From NCBI RefSeq assembly GCF_003286085.1, contig NW_020825294.1:13290501-13354500 (forward strand): a stretch of DNA of 64,000 nt, read 5' to 3'. The stretch's first letter is position 1. Every line of letters starts with the position of its first letter. This DNA is from Drosophila persimilis (lineage: Eukaryota; Arthropoda; Insecta; Diptera; Drosophilidae). This document shows positions 59,701 to 63,926 of the stretch, in pieces. A program made the position numbers and the translations under genes. The notes under the pieces are model-generated. The model was given only the letters and a program-made list of their open reading frames with translations. It was not told the DNA's origin and searched no databases.

Positions 59701-62700
59701 TCGATGGGATATCCAGCTATAGGACACTTGAGTGTAAAAACCTTACCAGCCACCGCCGACAGCTTTGACATATGACGTATGTACGGCATTCCTTTATAAA
59801 TAAGTTTAAAATTTATATATTATTTATTTTTAAATAGTAAAAGAAATCTTACCATAGATGTTAAGGCGAGCAGAGTGCGATGCCACTCCAGCTTTTGAGA
59901 GAGCTCTACATTCATAATCTCCTCCGTCTTCTGACTTTACTGCCGTAATATTTACGTGAGATATGACATCCCCAAACATGGTCACATATTGACCGATCAT
60001 GAGTCTATCATTCTATAAAAAAGAGATGATACAAAACCTTTTTATTATGTATGGTTGCCTCTCACAATTCGACAGTCAAAGCAATGACGCACAGTGAGGC
60101 GTCAGCCGAAAAGAGGTGGCAAAAGTCATTTTTTAAGTGAGCAAAATGGATAATTTGAACGCATCTAATAGAGAATTTTCTAAGACTTCCGAAGATGGAA
60201 ACTTTGAGAAAATTGGAGCTTAGCTTAGGAGATATAAGCATTCAAGATGGAAAATTTTTACTGAATTACTGAATTTGTATGCACATACATACTGCATTAT
60301 TCAGGTCGAATAAAAAGTAAAATATGCAAATATGTTTAAATTGTACAATGAAAAACAATTGGCTTGTTGGAAAGACTCCTAAAGAAAATTTGACTTGAAA
60401 AACTATATATTTTGGACTCACAAAAATACTATTCCACGCTACCCTAAAAATTTGTATACCCGATACTCAAAATTAGTATAGGGGTATATTACATTTGTGG
60501 TAAAAGTGAATTTAAAAACATTGAAATACACTTGTAACTGTGTGATATCACAGGAGACAAAATACAACATTTCATTGCTCTAGCTCTTATAGTCTCTGAG
60601 AACTAGGTGTCAAAAAGGACGGACGGACCGACGGACAGAAAGCCGTGGCTCTATCGACTTGGCTATTGACGCTGATCAAGAATAAATTTACACTATGGGG
60701 TCTGAAACGCTTCCTTCTGGGCGTTACATTTCATTAAATTTCCATTTTCCCCGCAAATCTAATATACCCTATTCTATTTTTGACTATCGAGTATAGTCTA
60801 TCTATCTATATATACATATAAAATAAATTCGTGTTAGTTACACCATTTATAACTCAAGAACCTATAACTGAACCGATAACGATAACTGAACCGATTTGGC
60901 TGAAAATTAGTGGGGATGTAGATTAGATTAGGGAGACTGCTATAGGATACTTCATCCCGACAGCGTTCCCGTGTGGGGACATGATATTAACGTCAGCATA
61001 GTAGGCTGTTTGTCACAGGCAGCGGCTTGGCTGCGTTTTTAAAACAAGAAATCATTATTTTAATTTCGAATGTTTGAATGTTTTGATTTTTTAATTTTGT
61101 AAGTAATTTGTATTCTTTTCAATTCATCTTTAAAAATTCCGCGACCAAGTCAATCCAATCTTTAACGACAAAGCCGTTATTCAAGAACGATACGAAATAT
61201 AGCGAATGAAACCTCTGAAGCAGAACAACAAATTGCCCCTGAATTGCAGCAAGGATTACTGCTTGCATCCAACCGTTTGTATTGGTCCAATGGGCGGATT
61301 GTGCAGCTTAGTGGTATCACGTCATTTTCTTGCAAACACTCAAACAATGATACAAATGACATGTTTTGGAAAAATGATGAATTCATTGAATGATGAAAAC
61401 TACAAAGAAAGTTAGCTCGATAAATTATTACGCATATCGTTTGATGATTCGGCAAAGTGCTGACAACTATTTGCTGCGGTTTCGTCGATTATTTTAGCAG
61501 TATTCCGTCCACATGTACGTCAAAATATAAACGGAATGTTTAACTTACATTAGGTTGGACCAAGCCAAATTGCGTTCTGAATAGTATATATGTACATTTA
61601 CGTGATGCAATTTGTACTGAAGGAAATGGTTAATGTGCGTAGGCCAACGACATTTGAGTCACTACGCACTGTGAATGGAACAATATTCCTAACATATCGT
61701 GCTGCATGTGAAGAACTCAATTTATTAGAAAACGATACACATTCGGTTTCGACAATCGAGGAAGCTATTATCTCTACAATTGTAAGTCAGATACGCACAT
61801 TATTTGCTATCATCATTTCGACATGCTCTCCATCGAACCCATCTAATGTGTGGCACTCATACAAGGATAATATATCAGAAGATATTTTACATCAAAATCG
61901 TGTGAGTTTCAGAAATGAATGATGAGATACATAATCAAGCTTTACTATTGATCGAAGACATGTGTTATGAATGACGCATTTAATCGAGAATTGGAACGGG
62001 AACGTGAATATTTAATTTAATTTAAATTAGCTGTTCAAGTAATGTACCCCTTTTGAATCCCCAACAAAAGGAAGTTTATGATACATGCATTAATAAAAGC
62101 AACTGATTATGGAAATGGTGGTTTATATTTCCTAGATGCCCCTGGTAGAACTGGTAAGACATTCCTCATGTCAATGGTTTTAGCCACTGTTCGTGCGAGA
62201 TCCAAAATTGCGGTTGCAGTTGCTTCTTCTGGAATAGCAGCCACATTGTTAGAAAGATGCCGTACAGCTCATTCAGCATTAAAATTGCAGTTAAATATTC
62301 AAAATATTGAAGAAACTATATGTAAACTTTCAAAAAAAACTACGCAATAGCCAACGTTTTTTTAACATCGAAAATCATCATCTGGGATGAATGCACAATG
62401 GCGCATAAACGTGCATTAGAAGCACTTAACCGAGCATTAGCGATTTCCGCCAAACACTGGCAGTAATTCCAAGATCAAGATACCGACGAAATAAACGCTT
62501 ACCTAAAATCATGGAATCTACGGCGCTATTTGAAGAAACTTCAGCTGACAACAAACATGAGAGTTGCATTGCAAAATGATACATCTGCTGACGATTTCTC
62601 AGACGACGCTGACTATCGGTAATGGTTGAGTACCTGTCGACGAATCGAGCGGATTTGATGTAATTTCCTCAGAACTTCTGTAACTTTTTCACAAAAGACG

Positions 62701-63926
62701 AGCTCATCAACAAAGTATTCCCAAATATAATTTTCAACTACAAAAATAATGAATGGCTGAGTGAGCGAGCAATTTTATGGGGTAAGAATAAATATTTAGA
62801 TGACCTTAACTACGTAATTTAGAGCGGGATCACTGGAACAATGCATTCATTCAGAGTTTCGAGTTTGAAAGATTTCAATTTCCGATACGTCTTGTATTCG
62901 CCAAGACTATTAACAAATCACAAGGCCAAGGGCTTGAAAACATGTGGTCTGAAAATGGAAAATCAATGTTTTTCCCATTGCCAATTATATGTGGCATGTT
63001 CACGGATCGGAAGACCATCTTCGTTGTTTGTTTTTGTGCATGATAATAAAACAAAAAACGTTGTAAGTCACAGGGTGCTTAGCTGAAAAAATAAAGCATA
63101 AAAAAGTATAAAAAATCTTTTAAAGAATCGTTAAAATACAAAAATGAACTTGATAAAATAAAAAATATGCCTAAAAATTATTTCCTCTAAGGCGGAAAAA
63201 AGTTATCCGGGTCATATAAAAATTGTTCGCTATAAATTAGCCAAAATTGATTAAAAATTGTTTTTTTATTGCGTGGCAGAACAACGTCTGCCGCGTTAGC
63301 TTGATAGTTATAGATAGTTATTGATACAATTTTTTCCTTAAAGTCTCTCTAAAAAGACTACTTAGTTGTTGCTAAAATATAAAGCATGGAAAAACCCGGT
63401 ACTTAATTGAATTAAAAAAAAAAAAACTATTACTGTACTGAACTTTGAATTCAGATCATAGGCCAATTATAAAAAAATATGAAACAAAAAATTGTATATG
63501 GGATAAAATAAATATGGGAAAATTGTGGCAGATGGATAGTATTTTACATTGATGTTCTCGTAGTATTTTTACCTTTCAGTACGTATTTATTATATGGGAT
63601 TTTATTATTTTATTATTTAGACTTGTAACGGTTTAATTTGTTTATGTTAATTTTGTATTGTTCGAAGTTGTAGCATAAAATATTTAATTTGACTTAAATG
63701 CTAAGAGGCTTTGCCCATACGGACTAAGATGGCTTATTTAATAAGCCTTCTTTTATACTTTATCATCTGAATACACCAATAATACTTACGTTAGGCAAAG
63801 GAAACCCATCCACATACCACACAATTTTTGGTGTCGGATTTCCACTAGCGCTGCACTTTAATGATACGGATGGACCTGGCTGCATAGTTTGTTCAATGAA
63901 CTTGTAGAGCAACTGAGGGGCAACTT
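17435..63926 (-). CDS. Dscam-family cell adhesion gene, Ig5 to C-terminus
   Basis: Sixteen coding exons on the minus strand give the Dscam order: Ig5, Ig6, Ig7 (two alternative exons), Ig8, Ig9, FNIII 1-4, Ig10, FNIII 5-6, one membrane helix and a cytoplasmic tail. Exon phases agree across the gene except at the transmembrane/tail junction. The product is a homophilic surface receptor of neurons that guides self-avoidance and targeting in other family members. The 5' part (signal peptide, Ig1-4) lies beyond the right edge. From recall, the Ig7-Ig9 and FNIII sequence is not that of fly Dscam2, and a Dscam3 or Dscam4 type is more likely; the paralogue is left unnamed. An in-frame TGA at 59,538-59,540 raises the possibility of a decaying copy. 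Confidence 0.9.
18236..18530 (+). pseudogene. Tc1-like transposase fragment
   Basis: Reading with frame changes, MDIVQYNAQSHVAM resembles the second-aspartate region of Tc1 transposases. NPIKDLWGILAVKVY and LKQAIVAEWAKIELSTLQNL match the C-terminal block NPIENLW ... W..I....L. Several stops are present. It is an old fragment of a DNA transposon that would have used a DD34E mechanism. No inverted repeats were found nearby. Confidence 0.62.
18590..18960. other. Promoter- or LTR-like stretch of unknown origin
   Basis: Contains AATAAAA near 18,746, a CATATAAAAGACTT TATA-like box near 18,758-18,772, and C/T-rich sequence downstream. It differs in base composition from the AT-rich intron around it, which suggests a transposon remnant. 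No coding frame or partner repeat was seen in the window. Confidence 0.25.
19120..19414 (+). pseudogene. Transib/RAG1-like transposase remnant, left part
   Basis: Frames in this stretch give RPKKSLDECSDYTRKSE, YTAEEALHLFLDFL and LIQHSVNILPGYNKF, the order seen in the N-terminal half of Transib-like transposases as I recall them. Stops interrupt it. It is cut at 19,414 by the Ulysses-like LTR (target duplication TCAC) and appears to resume at 30,519. Confidence 0.42.
19415..21565 (+). repeat. 5' LTR, Ulysses-like element
   Basis: TGAAGTGG ... GCTACA. TATAAAT at 19,452-19,458 lies only about 40 bp from the LTR start. An AATAAA lies near 21,474. It has about 70 bp around 19,600-19,680 that the right copy lacks, and small differences near 19,965, 21,300 and 21,500. 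The LTR contains no long ORF. Confidence 0.88.
21580..21597 (+). other. Primer binding site, tRNA-Lys type
   Basis: TGGCGCCCAACGAGGGGC begins 14 bases after the LTR end. The first 12 bases fit the complement of a tRNA-Lys 3' end. The wide spacing is unusual for gypsy elements. Confidence 0.72.
21598..22255 (+). other. Leader of the Ulysses-like element
   Basis: Untranslated region between the primer site and the inserted DINE-like repeat. An open frame at 21,797-21,988 is low in complexity (Phe/Tyr/Ser-rich) and is not considered a gene. Confidence 0.55.
22256..23152 (-). repeat. DINE-1-like element in the Ulysses-like leader
   Basis: Nearly full length, reversed: it starts with the TATACCCGATACTCAAAATG palindrome and ends with the hairpin and CGTTCCCCCTCGTTT. 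The microsatellite core CTGTCTGTCTGTCCGTCCGT is at 22,398-22,440. It supplies the first 30 or so codons of the open frame that runs into gag, but the gag ATG at 23,214 lies outside it. Confidence 0.68.
23214..24686 (+). pseudogene. Gag with N-terminal RING-H2 finger, Ulysses-like element
   Basis: The start is placed at ATG 23,214, just after the DINE insertion; upstream codons come from the repeat. Residues about 17-65 form a RING-H2 pattern, C-x2-C-x14-C-x1-H-x2-H-x2-C-x10-C-x2-C (CLICQ ... SCGHTFHRAC ... CPVC). A Pro/Ala/Thr-rich linker and a helical segment (LTQTEMLSNAIANGF) follow. After one in-frame TGA (23,850-23,852) the capsid continues (FSGRTGISVDDFIYRVEAL ... SDWYWRYH). Two knuckles close it: CWNCRGNGHRYQDC is canonical, while the second (CYGCGQPDTYKPSC) lacks its histidine. 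The TGA is the only break between 23,214 and 24,686. RING fingers usually recruit ubiquitin-conjugating enzymes; any such role here is inference. Confidence 0.82.
24611..24617 (+). promoter_or_regulatory. -1 ribosomal frameshift slippery site
   Basis: A AAA AAC in the gag reading phase (codons AAA at 24,612 and AAC at 24,615). A slip back by one base enters exactly the pol frame, which is open from 24,590. This heptamer is a classic strong slippery sequence. A downstream pseudoknot was not identified by eye. Confidence 0.7.
24618..25006 (+). pseudogene. Protease, start of pol, Ulysses-like element
   Basis: Entered by the frameshift. A lysine/glutamate-rich linker leads into LVGLMDTGASISCIGGDLAS, where DTGA is the active site of a retropepsin. 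The frame ends in LLESQF and TAA (25,004-25,006). The same frame reopens at once, so the stop is a single in-frame change. The stop lies within the sequence that was later duplicated. Confidence 0.8.
24981..25613 (+). repeat. Tandem duplication in pol, first copy
   Basis: 633 bp from GCGAGTTGCTTGAAAGCC to ATAGATG, repeated directly at 25,614. It holds the end of the protease and the first part of RT. The length is a multiple of three, so the frame is kept, and both copies carry the same TAA. Only a few base differences between copies were noticed (near 25,259, 25,329 and 25,404), so the event is recent. Confidence 0.92.
25614..26246 (+). repeat. Tandem duplication in pol, second copy
   Basis: Second direct copy of the 633-bp unit; it continues into the rest of RT at GATCTTAAACCGG. 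Confidence 0.92.
25640..27253 (+). pseudogene. Reverse transcriptase with deleted RNase H, Ulysses-like element
   Basis: The frame shows the protease tail (LYLGINFWTKFGLLP). RT blocks follow: SAWSCPVVLVRKP, RLCIDSRKVNE, YITSLDLKDAYWKI, MPFGLTNAPSTM and the YLDD active site (FIYLDDLLIVSD, about 26,477-26,512). The connection LGHVVGHGI ... RRFLGMTGWYHKFI comes next. After APLTDDLKQKRQF the RNase H domain jumps from CEAPVL to TMITDHASLKWL near 26,889, removing roughly 65 residues that hold most catalytic acids. The frame then continues through PDALSR. A TGA at 27,251-27,253 separates it from integrase, which is in the same frame. Confidence 0.88.
27254..28327 (+). CDS. Integrase, Ulysses-like element
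   Basis: The frame is open from just after the TGA to TAG at 28,325. The zinc domain is HEHALYAHGGINKT ... YYYWPTLLRDV ... CEIC. The catalytic acids are the D in YVDFLGPY, the D in VSDNGGQF and the E in NASERVNRS. The C-terminal domain includes GQEVYRRNF and ends GKFHAKDIKQ. All three catalytic residues are present. It is part of the Gag-Pol polyprotein and has no start codon of its own; the ATG at 27,296 is incidental. Confidence 0.87.
   Translation, partial: KIWIPKGLIDSVLKMAHEHALYAHGGINKTLEKVRPYYYWPTLLRDVKGFINRCEICRCTKHPNRPLRPPLAKTGETERFFQKLYVDFLGPYPRSRSGNVGIFVVLDHFSKFPFIKPVRKFTADAIVPYIEEQLFHCFEVPEKLVSDNGGQFKSHAFNSLLQKYGIEHAYTAVYAPQANASERVNRSILAAIKAYINTDQGNWDEQLSSVACALRSAVHSAVKASPYQLAFGQQMITNGTTYQLSRQLEMLEDRWVHFSRDDSFDLMRGTAKEAMRAQHERNEKTYNLRSKEVSFRVGQEVYRRNFQQSNFVKGFNAKLATVFVKSRVRRQLGQAYYELEDLQGRLIGKFHAKDIKQ
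28396..28408 (+). other. Polypurine tract, Ulysses-like element
   Basis: GGTAGGGGGGATT directly before the TGAAGTGG start of the 3' LTR. The 28,328-28,395 stretch is a short 3' untranslated part. Confidence 0.75.
28409..30518 (+). repeat. 3' LTR, Ulysses-like element
   Basis: 2,110 bp, same ends as the left LTR, with TATAAAT at 28,446-28,452. It contains about 40 bp near 30,420-30,460 (GATGAGACGGAAGCCGG...) where the left copy has a short different segment. Confidence 0.88.
30519..31200 (+). pseudogene. Transib/RAG1-like transposase remnant, right part
   Basis: Starting next to the Ulysses LTR the reading frame gives LTLIKKWGWDESSGKSAYKQ, then FFYGSLDPL and CPRPSSARYC. The KWG-x-D-x-SSG block is where the first catalytic aspartate lies in Transib and RAG1-like enzymes (CDGMGD in RAG1). 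Later parts are too decayed to follow. It pairs with the stretch 19,120-19,414. Confidence 0.48.
32112..32310. repeat. Palindromic MITE-like element, about 200 bp
   Basis: The arms are inverted copies: TTTACTAATAAGGTGACGTC on the left and GACGTCATCTTATTAGTAAA on the right, with TCACC/GGTGA near the outer ends. The interior has a TCTCTCAGAGAGACA hairpin. No coding sequence. Target duplication not resolved. Confidence 0.55.
32918..34450 (+). repeat. Diverged solo LTR of a Ulysses-like element
   Basis: It starts TGAAGTGGTTTGAAAGCGTA with a TATAAAT box 35 bases on, and follows the Ulysses-like LTR through most of its length with many substitutions and deletions. The last part after about 34,410 is lost. 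No interior or partner LTR is found, so it is a solo or truncated LTR from an older insertion than 19,415-30,518. Confidence 0.82.
34930..35521 (+). pseudogene. Transib/RAG1-like transposase remnant
   Basis: An open frame at 34,938-35,177 gives MESSTRTKGRRIAQLVQ and ISLLRETGMTKQ. After frame changes the core reads LLIGKWGLDGSTGHCE, LFVTSYVPLQLISKTD and SSTRYCIPVRFQF. The aspartate of KWGLDGST is retained at the position of the first catalytic acid. Several stops are present. A DINE-like repeat cuts it at 35,522, and the rest was not found. Confidence 0.58.
35522..36485 (+). repeat. DINE-1-like element, 3'-truncated
   Basis: It begins AAACGAGGGGGAACGTTGTG and follows the full-length copy to the GGACGGACAGACAGACATGG core, then stops after CTGAATCGACTCGA. 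The terminal palindrome is missing. Confidence 0.68.
36739..37322. mobile_element. Foldback element with long inverted repeats, 584 bp
   Basis: The ends CAAAGACTATACAATACC and their reverse complement are flanked by a 7-bp duplication ATAGAAC (36,732-36,738 and 37,323-37,329). The two arms can pair, imperfectly, over most of their length, meeting around a GCGGCACAGTGGG ... CCCACTGTGCCGC inner palindrome. Long arms with a 7-bp duplication recall Galileo/1360 of the P superfamily. Open frames inside (for example 36,787-37,035) come from the arms and are not considered genes. Confidence 0.7.
37454..38005 (-). CDS. Dscam exon: cytoplasmic tail
   Basis: A TTTTTTTAG acceptor at 38,006 is followed by ATCCTCGC, needing one base from the previous exon. 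The frame has no stop and ends GGATTTACA G with donor GTAATA. It holds DPRNGFASNEISLRSPRG and YSEDIYPYATFHLPEHENQ. The latter matches the conserved tyrosine-containing PYATFHL tail motif of fly Dscam proteins, a likely docking site for signalling adaptors. The last part is rich in Ser, Asp and Glu (SESEEYDSLNSDSELSG). Confidence 0.85.
38063..38325 (-). CDS. Dscam exon: end of FNIII-6 and membrane helix
   Basis: It follows an ATTAG acceptor at 38,326 in phase 0. ARYNIGDLDPGTAYNLRMTA and HNNAGSTHKEFYF close FNIII-6. The hydrophobic helix LLAVIVSSIFGTILALIGAL then leads into ICFKNC. The best donor, TTC|GTAGTG at 38,063, leaves phase 2, while the tail exon needs phase 1. A weak alternative T|GTTCGT at 38,067 would fit. 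The end of this exon is therefore uncertain. Confidence 0.82.
38385..38563 (-). CDS. Dscam exon: FNIII-6, first half
   Basis: AACAG acceptor, phase 1 in and phase 0 out, donor GTATGT. GDKPSAPPTQSFIRLNTTSI, then SSWQDGGCPILYFSIEF, typical of FNIII-6 of Dscam. No stop. Confidence 0.9.
38614..38892 (-). CDS. Dscam exon: FNIII-5
   Basis: Acceptor AATAG, phase 1 at both ends, donor GTACGA. VPPSAPIVSVNSVHKNSV, SLQWRVEDIGGAPLKGFTL and CGTRYQFTINTYNTIGT give a complete FNIII domain with the conserved Trp and Tyr. Intact. Confidence 0.92.
38955..40086 (-). CDS. Dscam exon: FNIII-2 to Ig10
   Basis: Large 1,132-bp exon, phase 0 in and phase 1 out, donor GTAAAT. In order: the rest of FNIII-2 (LLITWRAPVRDTWNGELLGY), FNIII-3 (QNIQISWQSPP ... 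YKIFYEP), FNIII-4 (PDAPERVKSIVSTESSVIIS) and Ig10 (IKLTCVFVGNPKATAEW ... NEGNYSCVVRNP, with both cysteines and the Trp). No stop or frameshift. It supplies the membrane-proximal part of the ectodomain. Confidence 0.94.
40261..40481 (-). CDS. Dscam exon: FNIII-1 to FNIII-2 junction
   Basis: TTTAG acceptor, phase 1 in and phase 0 out, donor GTAATT. DVWHEQNNQKLIPGDRTT, AQSYHIRLYAENHLGTSAPS and SAPPQDVTAEPLGAQQ finish FNIII-1 and start FNIII-2. Intact. Confidence 0.9.
40958..42674 (-). mobile_element. Transib-like (RAG1-related) DNA transposon, internally deleted
   Basis: Terminal inverted repeats of about 38 bp: the minus strand starts CACTATGGTCCAGAATTCG at 42,674, and the plus strand starts CGATGGTCCAGAAGTCG at 40,958. 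Both continue through a T-run into GGCATAAAGTC. A 5-bp duplication CATCG is present on both sides (40,953-40,957 and 42,675-42,679). A CAC-type end, a 5-bp GC-containing target duplication and a RAG1-like C-terminal transposase (next entry) all fit Transib. The left end has lost about two bases. At 1.7 kb it keeps only the last part of the transposase. Confidence 0.72.
41344..41850 (-). pseudogene. Transib-like transposase, C-terminal catalytic part
   Basis: The frame is open from about 41,850 to TAA at 41,344, longer than the ATG-started part. INSEKFRSFCESTF leads into YPWYPMSPTIHKVLVHG, LVPLGCLGENASEARNK and SSDPLLSSV. The HKxLxHG ... GENASEARNK segment lines up with RAG1 FHKTLAHV ... SEGNESGNK, which carries the last catalytic glutamate. 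The tail is acidic and ends in EEEDEVI. No N-terminal catalytic aspartates are present, so it cannot act alone. Confidence 0.72.
42905..43960 (+). pseudogene. CR1-like LINE, reverse transcriptase fragment
   Basis: The frame 42,913-43,194 has QHGFIRRRSTTASFLEF, VIYTDFSKAFD and LLGFPRNLLRWISS, blocks of a non-LTR reverse transcriptase. After frameshifts, GPLLFTLFINDF and LYADDGKLC (the YADD box, about 43,330-43,347) follow. The end has IESVQKNFLIFALRGLDWNE and RLPSYSSRLLLVNLPS, as in CR1-clade elements. It is 5'-truncated, as LINEs usually are, and full of breaks. The short A-rich tail near 43,945 may be its 3' end. Confidence 0.75.
44478..45574 (+). repeat. DINE-1-like element, full length (1.1 kb)
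   Basis: The best copy in the window. It begins AAACGAGGGGGAACGTTGTG with the hairpin GAGTTGC...GCAACTC, then TATACCCGATACT. It ends ACTCATTTTGAGTATCGGGT plus ATA, whose last 13 bases are the inverse of TATACCCGATACT. The interior has repeated CAGATTTTCG blocks and the GACGGACAGACGGACAGACA core. No coding frame. Presumed non-autonomous Helitron relative. Confidence 0.7.
45840..46307 (-). CDS. Dscam exon: Ig9 and start of FNIII-1
   Basis: TACAG acceptor, phase 1 at both ends, donor GTATGT. Ig9: SVTVSKKMFTIRRGERVTIA with C, EMSWRA, and DRGEYSCIANNAYG. FNIII-1 starts with EPPTFPVNLHVMDLGSRSV and LAWSPNDQD; a glycine run (LGGGGGNN) is inserted in a loop. Intact. Confidence 0.93.
46378..46569 (-). 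CDS. Dscam exon: Ig8, second half
   Basis: ATATAG acceptor, phase 1 at both ends, donor GTAAGA. GDSGEYRELNYGVSNG, then HANGSLIISKVGREHEGHYL and CQANNGIGVG close Ig8. Intact. Confidence 0.92.
46628..46747 (-). CDS. Dscam exon: Ig8, first half
   Basis: TTTAG acceptor, phase 1 at both ends, donor GTAAGA. VPPRWVLKPTDQDAILGN, then SCTADGFPEPTVQWKQSI with the domain's first cysteine and Trp. Intact. Confidence 0.92.
46748..50461 (-). other. Dscam intron, 3.7 kb, no recognised feature
   Basis: AT-rich. Small open frames (47,097-47,321; 47,799-48,111; 48,736-48,969) show no domain or repeat character. The stretch 49,030-49,260 has a less AT-rich composition and could be an old transposon, but nothing identifies it. 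Confidence 0.55.
50462..50830 (-). CDS. Dscam alternative exon, Ig7 (version 2)
   Basis: TACGTAG acceptor, phase 1 at both ends, donor GTAAAT, 369 bp (a multiple of three). VPPRISPFAFEEEITEGMRT, then C and ITWLRNDVPI, and NGNYTCNVANHAG. The start VPP-x-I-x-PF-x-F is shared with the exon at 53,576-54,028. Including either one alone keeps the frame, and so does including both. By analogy with Dscam1 and Dscam2, the two are probably mutually exclusive. Confidence 0.88.
50831..53575 (-). other. Intron between the two Ig7 exons
   Basis: 2.7 kb, strongly AT-rich. No transposon was recognised. It probably contains the sequences that decide the choice of Ig7 exon, but none can be named by eye. An open frame at 52,733-52,948 (plus) looks random. 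Confidence 0.5.
53576..54028 (-). CDS. Dscam alternative exon, Ig7 (version 1, with Ser/Gly insert)
   Basis: CACGCAG acceptor, phase 1 at both ends, donor GTATTT, 453 bp. VPPKITPFSFARDLNVGDRT, then C, SFTWLKDGHLL and QSGTYTCRVQNDAA. Between strands C and E there is a roughly 60-residue insert rich in Ser, Gly and Thr (GVSGGLSGTGGAAV, SSISSSSPTF, ENGRSGGEGSG), making the domain far longer than a normal Ig fold. Frame intact. Confidence 0.9.
55690..55830 (-). repeat. Decayed DINE-1-like fragment
   Basis: GACCATATCTA, then ATCAGATCGGATCATT and TTTTTGGTGGCTACGC match the reversed copy at 22,895-22,985 with many changes. Confidence 0.45.
58072..58450. repeat. Relative of the foldback element at 36,739
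   Basis: It starts CAAAGACTATAAATTACCAA. It shares TTCAATTTTCGTTCGACGCT, and the inverted GAGAATTGAAAGCCCCGCGC, with the arms of the other copy. The right end is not clear. Confidence 0.5.
58500..58790 (+). pseudogene. LINE RNase H domain remnant
   Basis: Reading frames give KIVISHGNVWLVGPPRPDSI, FTDGSQLENKVGVGIYS and RLPDHYSVFQYE. This is the start of an RNase H domain as carried by some Drosophila LINEs (I, LOA or R1 relatives); FTDGS holds its first catalytic aspartate. One stop is within the stretch. No RT part is nearby. Confidence 0.5.
59409..59567 (-). CDS. Dscam exon: Ig6, second half, with in-frame TGA
   Basis: TTTACAG acceptor, phase 1 at both ends, donor GTACGT. The frame reads DGVRLPINI, then TGA (59,538-59,540), then QRMQNGTLTIENVQRGADQ and GTYTCIARNKHNYTSQ. 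Sequence on both sides is normal Dscam Ig6, so the stop is a point change rather than wrong framing. The exon length is a multiple of three, so skipping it would keep the frame but lose half the domain. Confidence 0.85.
59681..59791 (-). CDS. Dscam exon: Ig6, first half
   Basis: AAAG acceptor, phase 1 at both ends, donor GTAAAA. GMPYIRHMSKLSAVAGK, then LKCPIAGYPIDTVNIEK. The Trp normally found a few residues before the exon end (after GYPID) is absent; isoleucine stands there. No stop. Confidence 0.88.
59853..60012 (-). CDS. Dscam exon: Ig5, second half
   Basis: TATAG acceptor, phase 0 in and phase 1 out, donor GTAAGA. NDRLMIGQYVTMFGDVISHV, then EDGGDYECRALSKAGVAS and ARLNIYG, characteristic of this Dscam domain. 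Intact. Confidence 0.92.
60455..60795. repeat. Short DINE-1-like element with both palindromic ends
   Basis: It starts TATACCCGATACTCAAAATT and ends CTATCGAGTATA, with the GACGGACGGACCGACGGACA core in between. It is shorter and more diverged than the other copies. Both ends carry the TATACCC-type sequence, so orientation is ambiguous. Confidence 0.6.
60797..63305 (+). mobile_element. Decayed Helitron
   Basis: It starts TCTATCTATCTATATATACA followed by AAATTCGTGTTAGTTACACC and CCGATTTGGCTGAAAATTAG, as in dipteran Helitrons. It ends with a hairpin GCGTGGCAGA ... TCTGCCGCG and TTAGCTT near 63,280-63,303, the usual short stem before a CTRR-type end. Pif1-type helicase pieces lie inside. At 2.5 kb and with many stops it is a deletion remnant of an autonomous rolling-circle element. 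Confidence 0.7.
61590..63086 (+). pseudogene. RepHel helicase remnant of the Helitron
   Basis: Pieces in different frames. 61,590-61,922 includes RRPTTFESLRTVNGTIFLTY. 62,078-62,350 has the Walker A region YFLDAPGRTGKTFLM and AVASSGIAATLL. Around 62,390, WDECTMAHKRALEALNR is helicase motif II. 62,841-63,086 ends the helicase with LTNHKAKGLKTCGL, CFSHCQLYVACSRIGRPSSL and DNKTKNVV. The Rep nuclease domain with its HUH motif was not found. The enzyme would unwind and transpose Helitron DNA; this copy is dead. Confidence 0.75.
63790..63926 (-). CDS. Dscam exon: Ig5, first half
   Basis: CTTCTGCAG-like acceptor reading GCAG|AAGTT, phase 1 in and phase 0 out, donor GTAAGT. VAPQLLYKFIEQTMQPGPSV, then LKCSASGNPTPKIVWYVDGF and PLPN, a strongly conserved Dscam segment. 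The most 5' exon in the window; intact. Confidence 0.92.

Larger units (their letters stand above)
60013..63789 (-). other. Dscam intron with DINE and Helitron insertions
   Basis: 60,078-60,172 (GCACAGTGAGGCGTCAGCCG ... CGCATCTAATAGAGAATTTT) resembles the centre of the foldback element near 36,985-37,075. 63,310-63,780 shows nothing recognised. Confidence 0.6.

Noticed and set aside
17435..63926. Naming the gene Dscam2 because of the two Ig7 exons
   Set aside because: The Ig7-Ig9 and FNIII sequence differs from what I recall of fly Dscam2; without an alignment the paralogue is left unnamed.
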